In this document: one piece after another, positions 39,572-48,413 of the stretch
How positions within the stretch are numbered: position 1 is the stretch's first letter
Layout of the letters: every line of letters begins with the position of its first letter
Source of the DNA: Pseudomonadales bacterium
GTDB taxonomy: Bacteria > Pseudomonadota > Gammaproteobacteria > Pseudomonadales > Azotimanducaceae
Direction: 5' to 3'
Assembly: GCA_022827905.1 (NCBI GenBank)
Contig: JAJEIQ010000059.1
Coordinates: 1 to 53,984 of the forward strand
Length of the DNA: 53,984 nt
Notes under the pieces: generated by a model
Database searches by the model: none
The model's input: the letters and a program-made list of their open reading frames with translations, nothing else
Told to the model about the DNA's origin: nothing
Program-made: the position numbers and the translations under genes

Positions 39572-42500
39572 TCAGGGCGGGGCGCCGGCGTCGTCGTCCA
39601 GGATGATGAAGGCGTCCATGTCCAGCGAGCCCGCCTCCACGTCGACGGGGAACGCCGGGTTGTCGAGGAGGAAGGGGAAGCCCGCCGGCGTCGCCTCGTC
39701 CCCGTTGGCCTCGTCGTCGTTGATGAGGCCCAAACGGACGTACATGCCCCACTCGTTCACCAGCAGGCCGCCGTCGCCCACCCAACTGCCGACGTTCTCG
39801 AAATCCCGGAAGCTGCGGCAAAGGTGGATGCCCGGCGCGTCCCGCCATTTCAGGGCGCGCGGCGCGAACCCCTCGAACTCCAAGCGCCCCGGCACCTCGC
39901 CTGGGTCAAGGCACACGCCCCTGTCCGCCTCCCCGTAGGGGACGTCCAGGCCGGGGTCGTGCGCCGTCACCAGGCTGATCTCCAGCATGGCGTGGAGCGC
40001 GTCGCGGATTCCCGCCTCGTCGAACCCCTCCCCGTCCCGGAAGTGGGTGCCGCCCTCGTACCAGGACTGGCGGAAGGACCAGTAGGCCCCCCCGCCCGCC
40101 GCGCCGGCCAGGGCCGCCGTCCACCCGCTGCCGTCGGCCACTTGGATCGTCTCCTCCATGGGGGGGGCTTGCGGGCTGGGCTGCTTTGCCCTCTTCGACG
40201 TTGAGCTCGGCTTGGGCGGGGCGGGGTCGTTGATGGTCCAGGCCACGTCAGCCGATTCGCCGGGCCAGGAGACCCTGTTCCCGCGGCCGTCCACGACCTT
40301 GACGTGCAGGTTCACCTTCTCCGGGCCTTCGTCGATGCCGTCGCCGTGCACCCGGAGGTAGAACCGGGTCTTGGCTCCGGCCAGCCGCGCCTTGGTCTTG
40401 GTGCACTTGGCGCCCTGGTCGTAGGGCTCCCCGCCGGTCGTCGCGCCGTGGAAGCCGTCCGCCCAGTTCATGACGCGGTAGTCCGCGTAGTAGGAGGCCG
40501 TTGAGCCGCTTGTGCACAGCTCCACGACCACGTGCTCGCCGTCGGGCAGCGCCGGCTCGACCACCAGGTCGAACGGCACGTCGACGCGGCTTGCGTACAT
40601 GCCCGTCTCCCCGTTGGACGCCGGCTCCGTGACCTGGTCGATGCCGCCTGGGTCCATCGTGACGGTGCGGGCGGCGCTGGCGGGCGGGCCGGACGGGTCG
40701 ACGTCGGCGGTGAAGCGCCCGGCGGCGCCGGCCGGGACCCTGTAGGTCACATTCCGGGTCTCGCCGTAGCTGCCCGAGCCGGCGGTCGGGGCCGGGCCTA
40801 TGCGGACCTCGTAGGCGTCCTCAAGCCCGTTCGCGCCCTTTCTCCTGTTGACGTACCGGAGGCACCCCGCCCGGTTGGGGTTGAGCATCTCCGTGCCGCA
40901 GGCGAACGTCCTGTCGTCGGACGTGAGGTTCGCGCCGGCGGTTCCTCCCACACTGACGTCCCCCGGACTGCTGAACGTGCCGGTCAGCCTGAACGCGTAG
41001 GTGCCGTCCTCAAGCTCCTTGAGCCTCACGTTGCCCTGGCCCGCCACCAACTCCAGGTCGTAGTCCCCCGCGGGAACGGCGTCCAGGCTGCCGTCCCTGA
41101 CCTCGATGGGGAACTCCACCGTCTCCCAGTCCATCAGGTTCCGGTCGGAGGTGCCCACGTAAAGGAGGTTGTCGGCGTGGTTGTCCTTGAAGCTGCCGGA
41201 CGTGGCGCTGCCCGCCCGGAACGCGAGGTCCTTCCGGTCCCCGTCCTCGATGCCGTCGCGCAGCCACATTCGGTCGCTTTCGTCTCTAGGACTACGAAAA
41301 TTGGCCCGCTTGAAGGAAAAGCTGTCATAATGCGGTATATCCTTAGCTTTCAAATAGAAGGAGCCATCAGGCCAATCCTCCGATGTTGAGTTGTGCCTAC
41401 TGATCGGAACCCGGTACGTGACTTCCATCGGGACGTTCGCCTTGAGGGAGGGAAAAGGATGGGGAAGAATGCCTTTTTCCGAAACCCTGCCCCGGTCCGT
41501 CGTGCTTATGCCGTCCGAATCCGTCTCAACGTAGCGGCCCTTGTCGTTCCTCACGTCGAAAAGCAGCGCCGTAAGGGCGTCCATGTCCCAATCCCTGGTC
41601 GCGGTGATCCTAGTCCTTATCAGCACAGCGTTGCTGGAAATGTCGCTCTCGTACACTTCCTTGGTCAGAACCTCCACCGTGATGGCCTGCCTGCACGTGC
41701 TGCTCAGGTCATCGTCCTTCTCCCAATCAGCGGAGTTGTTGCTGGGCCAGTCGTTTTCAAATGGATCGCTTCCGGCCTGCCGCCTTGCGTAGATGTCCCT
41801 GCTGCCCGGCTGCCTCACCTTTTCGTCCTTTGCGTAGTGGACTCCCCTTTTCCACTCAGGGTAGGCGCAGATCGTCTCTATAGAGCCCTCTTTTTCGCCC
41901 GGCGTATCGACCATCCTCACCCTGGCCGTGCTTCGGTTGCCGATGTGCAGGCCGTTGGCAACGCCGGTGACGGACACGCTGAAGTATTCTTCCCCCTCGT
42001 AGCCGTCGTAGCCGACGGTTTGAACGTCAAACTTGGCGGTGGTGCCCGCTTTGGAGGGAAACAGGACTTGGATGGGGTTGTTGCTTGCGTAGTCAAGTCG
42101 GAAATCATCCACGTCAGTCGCTACGTGGCTGGCATCGGTCGTTCCGTGGCTGAACGTCACCAGCGCCTCCGCTTCAAGCAATATCTTGTCCGGGTCCGCC
42201 AACGTGGACGTAGTGCCGTTCTCTCCGTCCTTGCACCTTTTCGAGGCGTCCGTTTCGGCGGCATCATATTCATGCAGCCTCAGCACAGGCTGCGCGGGGC
42301 CGTTGCTTTCCACTACTTGATAAGTGGGAATCGTGAACGACACGCACATGTCCGATCCCTGGGCCGTCACCCGCCTGTTCGCCACGTCGTCGTCATAGGC
42401 GATGAAGTTCCCCAAGCACTGCTCGTTGTAGCCAGGGTCCCCCCGGACGCAGTTTCCTCCCAGTCCCCTTCTCGGCACCTGTACGCTCAGGAAGCTGAAC

Positions 42501-45500
42501 TCCGGGTCGAACGTGATCGTCTCGTCGTCCATGTCGCCGTCCTGTCCCACCGACGCTGAGAAGGTCCACCCATTGCCCACGTACCCGGTTCCGATGAACG
42601 AATCCGGCTCGATCTTTTGCGTGGAGGGGTCCAGCGCCATGTAGCACGGGATGTCCCCGGCCGAGGACGGGCCGTTCGGGTACGGGTTGGCGTTTTGCAG
42701 GGCGCAGCCCTTCACGTTGAAGTCCAGGCCCCACTCAACCCCGTCGGGAATGGTCATGAAGTGCCCCTTGACCATGGCGATCTTGGCGATCTTGGTGAAG
42801 CCCCCCTCGTCAAGGTTGCCGAGCGTGTTCTCCGTCCACTCCCACTTCATCGGGTCGTTGTTTTCAACCTTGATGACGTGGGACTTGTGCTCATCCAGCA
42901 CTTGGTAGATGGAGTCAACCGCCTTGAAGGTGACGTCCAGCGTGTCGTCCCATTGCGGGGTGTTGCGCGGATCGAACGGAAGCCTGACGACGCGCCCCTC
43001 CCGCGGTATCTTGAAGGGCAACGAGACGCCGGAGTTGATGGCGTCCTCGCCCCGCATGTTCCGCCCCGTCCACTCCATTTGGATGCTTTGGTCCTTGCCC
43101 TCACCCAAGCCGGGAGTGGCGTAGACGTAGAAATCCAGCTCGTCCTCGTCATGGGGCGCGTTGGGATCGTGCTTGTACTCAACCAGGAACTGGTTGCCGC
43201 CCGGCCCGCACGTGGTGCCGGATGGAATGTTCTTCTCCACGCACTGCTTGGCCGTGTAGTTCCACGGCTCCGGCCCGATGTAGTTGGGGTCGTCGGGGTC
43301 GAGGGGCTCCGCAGGCACTGGGGGAGGGTAGACGTTGTACGTTATGTCGACAGCGTGCAAACTTACGGAGCAGGAGACGGGGCATTCCAAAACCGGGGTT
43401 ATACGAAGAAGGTGGGTGACACGCCCCGTCTCCTCATCGTAGTCGTAATCCTGCGCTCTGTCCAAGTCCCCTCTCGTGCTCCTTAACGGCAACCGGAACA
43501 CCACGGTGTTCTCCCAAGGCCGCAAAACCACCTTGCTGTCCACTTGCGTTTGGGTCTCCGGGTCAAGGTAGCTTTGCTTCAAGTAGAAGCTTCCGTTTTC
43601 CTCCTCCAAAAAACGTTCGTCAATGAGATCGGTCACAACGCCGTTAAAGGCGTCGAATTTTATTCTGAACGTCTCCGCCCGGTAGTGGCTGAAAGCGGTG
43701 GTTATTTGGAACTCAAGGATTTCCCCTAAGAGGTCGTCCATCTCCATTAGTGGAGATGGGGAGTATGTGATAGTGTCGTCATCGTAAACCCGGACACCTA
43801 AATACACGGAGTTCTTGTTACCGTGGAAGTCGTGCGCCTCGGCAAGCTCAATGTAGGTCTCGTCTAAACCATCCACGGTGTACGCGGGGTCGGGCAGTAT
43901 TTTCACGGTCACAACGTAAGAATCCCCTTGGTCAACCCTATGGTCCGTAAGGTTGCCAGTATGCAGCGTTACGGACACAACGCCGTCCGACTCCACGTTT
44001 ACGGCTCTAACGTGCTCCTGGAAACCTTCCTCTTTGTTTGGAACGGTGATCTCCATTTTAAGGTCAAACTCAACGCCTCCCGCAGGAACCGCCTCAACGC
44101 TGAGGTTGCAGTCAAAGGAATGAAGGTTCTCTGTGCCAGTGTCAAAAAGGGACGTGTCCCCGACGTTGGCGCACACATGCCGCTGCGGGGTTGTCAATGT
44201 TTTGAAGCCCACGATAGGGATGTTGGAGTCCCTGCTGTCAGTTATGACGAAAGTTTGCGCTGGGCCTTTCTCCCATAGATCGTTGTAAGGGTTGTCCTTC
44301 AACTTGATGATTCTTGCGTCCATGTTGAAGTTCCCGTCACGGCGATTGTTGTTTCTCGTTTCAAAAGCAAGCGTTTTGGTTGTTGTCCATGCATTCATAG
44401 TAACGGTCTGCTGTTTGTTACTAAAAATGTTGCCGGGCTCCTCTAGCGTCTTTCTTTTAAGGTCCACACGAAATTGATAGGGCAAAGGCAGCGCTCTGTC
44501 TGCGGTGATCTCCACAACCAGGTCCTCACCCTCCTCAACCTGCGCGGCTGACAAGCTGACCGTAGGCTTGATGGAATCAAGAACCTGAACGGTTGCTGCC
44601 GCTCCTTGGGTTACTCCCCTGTTGGGCAGGGTGTATCCGTAGTTGCTGTCCTCTAGGAATTGTAAGCTGAATCTCTTATGTTGGAAGTCGTCGTCGTTGG
44701 TGGTGCTTTCACGGAAGGTCTTTGATGTTTCGTAGGGAGACACGGTAACCGCTCTTCTGGACAGAGGCGTCCCTATGCCAGCGTCCAAGTGTACGTCGTA
44801 AGCTGCTTGTGAGGGTCTATCGGCGTTTATCTTGAATTCGATATCCTCGCCCTCCACTACGTAGAGTGGAGCCTCCGATACGGTCAACTCCGGCTTGGGG
44901 TCGTCGTTGGAAATGATTATTGCCACCGAACCCTTTTGTTTCACATTGACTTTGTATAGGTTGTCTCCGCATCCATTGGTATTGCCGCTCACAACATCAC
45001 AAGTGACTTTGAGCGCAAAAAGCTCGTTAGTTTCATAGCTATCATCCTCGTGAACGATGATATCCAAGGTCTTGGAGGTTGTCCCTGCGGGGATCGTTAT
45101 TTTATGGCCGTCGATGTTGCCGCAAAACCCGTAATCCCAATCCACAGCATCTACTGCGGGTGGGACACGAGTGTTCCCTAAGCAAGTAAGACTGACGCCT
45201 TTTGCCGTGCCGCTGCTTGTGCGCCGGGCAGTCAAGGTGAAATCCTGCCCCAGGGCCCTGTCCAAATGGATGCTTACCGGGAAAACCTTGTTTCCTGTTC
45301 CATCCCCTTCTAAAACAGATGCCGCTAGCCCACTCACTGAAACGTTGTAGGCATCCAACTTATCCTCTACTGTTAAAGTAACTACTCTGTTATTTGACGT
45401 TGTGTAGGGGAAGCTTGGAAGGTGGGACTTGATGAAGATTCTCGTCCCCCTATCCTCTATGTCAGCGTGCTCTATGGTAGGAACAGTAAAAGACACTTCG

Positions 45501-47290
45501 GTTTCATAAGCTGCCATGTCCAACTGCTTAGTGGCGTCATCCACGGCTTTCCTGTCCGCTTCTCCAAGGCCCGAGTTATCGTCCCGGATGATAACATTAA
45601 AGGTGTAAAGGTTTTGCGCTTTTCTGTCGGCGGTGACCGTGACCTTTATGGGGTCGCCTTCGGTTACATCGTTGGCTGCTATCGACAAGAGCGGTTTCGG
45701 GTCGTTCTCCACGATGGTGATTGGGTTGGTGACGATGTTGACCACGTAGTTGTGGCCGTCCCCGCCGCACCCGGACTCGCAGGTCACCACCACGCCCACC
45801 GTCTCGTCCCCTTCGTAAACGTCATCATTGTGGGTGACCATGCCCCCCACTCCCCCGCCGGTTGTTCCTGAGGGAAAAGTCACTGTGTAGCCGCTGTCGA
45901 AGCCGCCCTGCTGGAAGCCGTAGTCCCAATTGGGGTTGGCGCTGTTGTCGGACCAGATGGGGCCGTTCTTGAAGTTGGATGGGCGGGCGGTCCCCGCTGT
46001 TTCGGACCCTTTGACGCGAACCACAATGGGGTGCCCGGCCACTGGGGACACCGACGCCCTTAACTGTGTTACCTTCTGGGTTCCGCCATCGCCTTCGGTT
46101 ATCGGATCGGCCATTATGGTTACGGTGTGGGTTTGCTGTTGCTGCTGATCCTGGGAGCCTTGTTGGGGTTGGGGAGGGGCCTCCGGTTCCGGCTCGACTG
46201 TGGTTTGCTGCGCTTTTTCAAGGCACTGCAGCACCTTGCGCACCGGGGCCCAGCCGGACCACACCTTCTCGCCGTCCTCGGCTTCCTTGACGGTGTACGC
46301 CGTGGTCGGCTTGGCGGTCGCTCCCGTCCATGTTGGCAGCGCCCGTTCGGGGTCTTCACCCTGGTAGGCTATCAGCACCCTGTACCAATTCGCCCCGTAG
46401 TTGGGGGACTTGCTCCTGTTGGAGTTGTAGTAGCCCGCGACCGTGTCCCACTGCTCGTCGCCCACGCAGGACGACGGGGACGGCGCCGGGTCGGATGGCG
46501 GCGGGGGAGGGGGCGGGTTGTCGCGCACCAGGACGGACGCGCCCGCGTTGGCGGTTGCGCTCGTGCCGCTTCGGGCGTTCGTGCCGGAGCCCTTTACGGT
46601 AACGGATAGGCCAACAGTGACGTTGCTGTCGGAATCCACGGCCGGGCGCGTCCAGGTCGGGGTCGGCGAGGCGGCGTCGTCGAGGGCGCCCATGGACACG
46701 GTCCAGGCGTGCTCCGGCGCCCCGTCGTAGGTTCCGCCGGAGAGCGTTGCGCTGAGGGGGGCGGCGGTTCCCTCGTCCCCGTCGGCAATGGCATTGATGA
46801 GCACCGACGGTGCGGCGGCGTCGGGGAGCGTCGGCGGGTTGAGGCACTCCAGCACCTCCCGCACCGGGGTCCAGCCGGACCACACCGCCTCCCCCTTCTC
46901 CGCCTCCTTGACGGTGTACGGGGCGGTCGGCTTGGCGGTCGCTCCCGCCCAGGTTGGGAGCGCCCGTTCCGGGTCCTCGCCGCGGTAGGCGATTAGGACG
47001 CGGTACCAGTTGGCGCCGTAGTTCGGGCTGTTGGCCTTGTTGGAGTCGTAGTAGCCCGCCACCGCCTTCCACTTGGCATCGTCCACGCAGTCGGCGGCGC
47101 GGGCCTTGGGCGCGAGCGCGAAGGCCATCAGCAGCAGCGCCGACAGCAGGGCGCCGGTCACGGCTGCGCCGATGGTTGGGGGCGTTGCCGACGGCGCGGA
47201 TTTCCCCGGTCCGCAGCTTGGGGGGGGGGGCACAACGGTGGCCTCGCGCGCGCAAGGCGCGGACCGGGCTGGGCGGGGTCGCCGCGTCAA
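39572..47290 (-). CDS. Giant secreted Calx-beta-repeat protein (2572 residues), poly-C tract near 5' end
   Basis: A very large exported protein. A hydrophobic signal (GALLSALLLMAFALAPKARA, about 46-65) is followed by two copies of a module of about 80 residues (68-150 and 275-357; CVDDAKWKAVAGYYDSN, PNYGANWYRVLIAYRGEDPE, WSGWTPVREVLECL). A long series of Calx-beta-type domains comes next (repeating D-x-T-E-G-D and H-x-D-D-x-Y-E-x-x-E patterns), Asp-rich and calcium-binding in known relatives. The C-terminus is acidic (ILDDDAGAPP) without an LPXTG or an evident sorting domain. The start is uncertain: TTG 47290 reads through an 11-C tract (47220-47230) before the signal peptide, and a frame from TTG 47330 would need a tract change of one base to join it. 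GC content falls visibly in the centre (about 43.5-45.7 kb). It probably acts in adhesion or surface structure. Confidence 0.85.
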   Translation of the reverse strand: MTRRPRPARSAPCAREATVVPPPPSCGPGKSAPSATPPTIGAAVTGALLSALLLMAFALAPKARAADCVDDAKWKAVAGYYDSNKANSPNYGANWYRVLIAYRGEDPERALPTWAGATAKPTAPYTVKEAEKGEAVWSGWTPVREVLECLNPPTLPDAAAPSVLINAIADGDEGTAAPLSATLSGGTYDGAPEHAWTVSMGALDDAASPTPTWTRPAVDSDSNVTVGLSVTVKGSGTNARSGTSATANAGASVLVRDNPPPPPPPSDPAPSPSSCVGDEQWDTVAGYYNSNRSKSPNYGANWYRVLIAYQGEDPERALPTWTGATAKPTTAYTVKEAEDGEKVWSGWAPVRKVLQCLEKAQQTTVEPEPEAPPQPQQGSQDQQQQQTHTVTIMADPITEGDGGTQKVTQLRASVSPVAGHPIVVRVKGSETAGTARPSNFKNGPIWSDNSANPNWDYGFQQGGFDSGYTVTFPSGTTGGGVGGMVTHNDDVYEGDETVGVVVTCESGCGGDGHNYVVNIVTNPITIVENDPKPLLSIAANDVTEGDPIKVTVTADRKAQNLYTFNVIIRDDNSGLGEADRKAVDDATKQLDMAAYETEVSFTVPTIEHADIEDRGTRIFIKSHLPSFPYTTSNNRVVTLTVEDKLDAYNVSVSGLAASVLEGDGTGNKVFPVSIHLDRALGQDFTLTARRTSSGTAKGVSLTCLGNTRVPPAVDAVDWDYGFCGNIDGHKITIPAGTTSKTLDIIVHEDDSYETNELFALKVTCDVVSGNTNGCGDNLYKVNVKQKGSVAIIISNDDPKPELTVSEAPLYVVEGEDIEFKINADRPSQAAYDVHLDAGIGTPLSRRAVTVSPYETSKTFRESTTNDDDFQHKRFSLQFLEDSNYGYTLPNRGVTQGAAATVQVLDSIKPTVSLSAAQVEEGEDLVVEITADRALPLPYQFRVDLKRKTLEEPGNIFSNKQQTVTMNAWTTTKTLAFETRNNNRRDGNFNMDARIIKLKDNPYNDLWEKGPAQTFVITDSRDSNIPIVGFKTLTTPQRHVCANVGDTSLFDTGTENLHSFDCNLSVEAVPAGGVEFDLKMEITVPNKEEGFQEHVRAVNVESDGVVSVTLHTGNLTDHRVDQGDSYVVTVKILPDPAYTVDGLDETYIELAEAHDFHGNKNSVYLGVRVYDDDTITYSPSPLMEMDDLLGEILEFQITTAFSHYRAETFRIKFDAFNGVVTDLIDERFLEEENGSFYLKQSYLDPETQTQVDSKVVLRPWENTVVFRLPLRSTRGDLDRAQDYDYDEETGRVTHLLRITPVLECPVSCSVSLHAVDITYNVYPPPVPAEPLDPDDPNYIGPEPWNYTAKQCVEKNIPSGTTCGPGGNQFLVEYKHDPNAPHDEDELDFYVYATPGLGEGKDQSIQMEWTGRNMRGEDAINSGVSLPFKIPREGRVVRLPFDPRNTPQWDDTLDVTFKAVDSIYQVLDEHKSHVIKVENNDPMKWEWTENTLGNLDEGGFTKIAKIAMVKGHFMTIPDGVEWGLDFNVKGCALQNANPYPNGPSSAGDIPCYMALDPSTQKIEPDSFIGTGYVGNGWTFSASVGQDGDMDDETITFDPEFSFLSVQVPRRGLGGNCVRGDPGYNEQCLGNFIAYDDDVANRRVTAQGSDMCVSFTIPTYQVVESNGPAQPVLRLHEYDAAETDASKRCKDGENGTTSTLADPDKILLEAEALVTFSHGTTDASHVATDVDDFRLDYASNNPIQVLFPSKAGTTAKFDVQTVGYDGYEGEEYFSVSVTGVANGLHIGNRSTARVRMVDTPGEKEGSIETICAYPEWKRGVHYAKDEKVRQPGSRDIYARRQAGSDPFENDWPSNNSADWEKDDDLSSTCRQAITVEVLTKEVYESDISSNAVLIRTRITATRDWDMDALTALLFDVRNDKGRYVETDSDGISTTDRGRVSEKGILPHPFPSLKANVPMEVTYRVPISRHNSTSEDWPDGSFYLKAKDIPHYDSFSFKRANFRSPRDESDRMWLRDGIEDGDRKDLAFRAGSATSGSFKDNHADNLLYVGTSDRNLMDWETVEFPIEVRDGSLDAVPAGDYDLELVAGQGNVRLKELEDGTYAFRLTGTFSSPGDVSVGGTAGANLTSDDRTFACGTEMLNPNRAGCLRYVNRRKGANGLEDAYEVRIGPAPTAGSGSYGETRNVTYRVPAGAAGRFTADVDPSGPPASAARTVTMDPGGIDQVTEPASNGETGMYASRVDVPFDLVVEPALPDGEHVVVELCTSGSTASYYADYRVMNWADGFHGATTGGEPYDQGAKCTKTKARLAGAKTRFYLRVHGDGIDEGPEKVNLHVKVVDGRGNRVSWPGESADVAWTINDPAPPKPSSTSKRAKQPSPQAPPMEETIQVADGSGWTAALAGAAGGGAYWSFRQSWYEGGTHFRDGEGFDEAGIRDALHAMLEISLVTAHDPGLDVPYGEADRGVCLDPGEVPGRLEFEGFAPRALKWRDAPGIHLCRSFRDFENVGSWVGDGGLLVNEWGMYVRLGLINDDEANGDEATPAGFPFLLDNPAFPVDVEAGSLDMDAFIILDDDAGAPP
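46220..46468 (-). repeat. Module of about 80 residues, copy 2 (in the 2572-residue protein)
   Basis: Starts CVGDEQWDTVAGYYNSNRSK, continues PNYGANWYRVLIAYQGEDPE and ends WSGWAPVRKVLQCLEKAQQ. It is the second copy of the shared module, about 120 residues after the first and just before the Calx-beta series. Confidence 0.75.
46843..47089 (-). repeat. Module of about 80 residues, copy 1 (in the 2572-residue protein)
   Basis: Encodes C-x7-VAGYYDSN, PNYGANWYRVLIAYRGEDPE, AYTVKEAE-like and WSGWTPVREVLECL blocks directly after the signal peptide. Copies 2 (46220-46468) and 3 (49498-49745) keep the same order and both terminal cysteines, so a disulfide-closed domain is likely. I do not recognise a named family. 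Confidence 0.75.
47220..47230. repeat. 11-bp poly-G (poly-C on coding strand) upstream of the signal peptide of the Calx-beta protein
   Basis: Eleven consecutive G on the plus strand read as C on the coding strand, within codons 20-25 of the giant surface protein. Slippage by one base would connect or disconnect the signal peptide and body from upstream starts (TTG 47290 or TTG 47330). This is the classical arrangement of a phase-variable surface gene. Sequence error is the alternative. Confidence 0.85.
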
Positions 47291-47423
47291 CCAAACCGTT
47301 TGTGTGTGGACTTACCCCATGGGAACTCAACGCTACTCTTCGGAGAGACTAATGTCAAACTCAACTTAGAACACGGGGTGTCGTGTTGATCTTAATCTCC
47401 TTAATCCCCTGATTGTCACACTC

Positions 47424-48359
47424 TCACACCACCCCCTGCAGATAGGATCGCACAACGGCAACGCACTTCGCGGGAGCCTCAAGCTGCAGCAAATGCGTGG
47501 TACCGGGAATGAACTCGTACTCAATGTGCGCGAGCTCGGCGTCATCCAACGTCGGCACATAGGCGTACGGCAGCCCCGGGTCCGAGCCGATCACCTTGAC
47601 GGGACACCCGACTCGGCGAAAGCCCAGGCGCCGCGTCCACTGGCGAATGCCTTCGAAGACGAGCGCCTCGTACTCCGGCGGACAGCGCAGCTCGAAGCCC
47701 CGCCCGTCAACCCGTTCGCGGAGCGTGGTCCTCGCCATCAAGTTGTGTACGCCCGGCACGACGCGGCTGAACTTCGATGTGCCGGCAACGCGTGCCTCGA
47801 AGTCCGCCAGTGTCGCGAAGCGGCTTCTCCGGCGCCGTGTTTTGGCGGCCGAGAATTCGGCCAAGCCGAAAAAGATCTCATCTTCCACGCCGTGCATGTG
47901 CAACGGCGGATCGAACAGAACCAGAGCATGGTAGAGTCCCGAATCCGTCGGTTTCTTGGCGAGCGAGGCCAGCGCCACCACGGCCGCCAATGAATGGTGG
48001 ATGCCGATCTTGGGTTTCGGCCCGCAATGGCTGTCGATGGCGGCCAGAACCAGATCATGGTCGCGCGCGAACACGGGAATCCTGTGGTTGGCCAAGGCGC
48101 CAAGGGCGTTCCAGCCGTGGTTCCTGATGTCGTGAACGAACACGTCGAAGTCGTCGAGCAGAGCCGACCAAAACGGCGCATAGAGGTCTATGGCCAAGCC
48201 AGTGCCATGGCTTAAGACCACGCGGGGGCCAGACGGGTTGCCGTGCCGCCGCACGGCGATCACGCCACCATCGTCCAGTTGCACGTTAAACGTCAGCCGC
48301 GGTTCGGGAACCTCCCAAGTATCGGTCTGCGCGCCTCGTTGGCTGCCGCCATCCGCCAT
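47424..48359 (-). CDS. Alpha/beta hydrolase with atypical nucleophile elbow (paralogue 2)
   Basis: A 311-residue alpha/beta-fold hydrolase clearly paralogous to that at 25594-26514. It has the oxyanion loop SHGTGLAIDLY and DVFVHDIRNHGWN. The nucleophile region GIHHSLAAV lacks both glycines of G-x-S-x-G. The acid is probably in VIGSDPGLPY and the histidine in GTTHLLQLE. Its ATG at 48359 follows GGAGA. It lies between the two giant Calx-beta genes on the same strand, 54 bp after the larger one, so it may be co-transcribed with a surface protein. The role is unknown: thioesterase or esterase for a lipid or polyketide is possible, and the two paralogues need not share a substrate. Confidence 0.8.
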   Translation of the reverse strand: MADGGSQRGAQTDTWEVPEPRLTFNVQLDDGGVIAVRRHGNPSGPRVVLSHGTGLAIDLYAPFWSALLDDFDVFVHDIRNHGWNALGALANHRIPVFARDHDLVLAAIDSHCGPKPKIGIHHSLAAVVALASLAKKPTDSGLYHALVLFDPPLHMHGVEDEIFFGLAEFSAAKTRRRRSRFATLADFEARVAGTSKFSRVVPGVHNLMARTTLRERVDGRGFELRCPPEYEALVFEGIRQWTRRLGFRRVGCPVKVIGSDPGLPYAYVPTLDDAELAHIEYEFIPGTTHLLQLEAPAKCVAVVRSYLQGVV

Positions 48360-48413
48360 GACGTCTCCGTTGCTGAGGCGAACCTACCACGTCAATGCAG
48401 CCCGGTGGAAGCC

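Noticed and set aside
39545-39585. Repeated CGTCAGGGCGGGG motif near the end of the giant surface gene as a terminator
   Set aside because: Only a 5-bp stem and no T-run on either strand; left uncalled.
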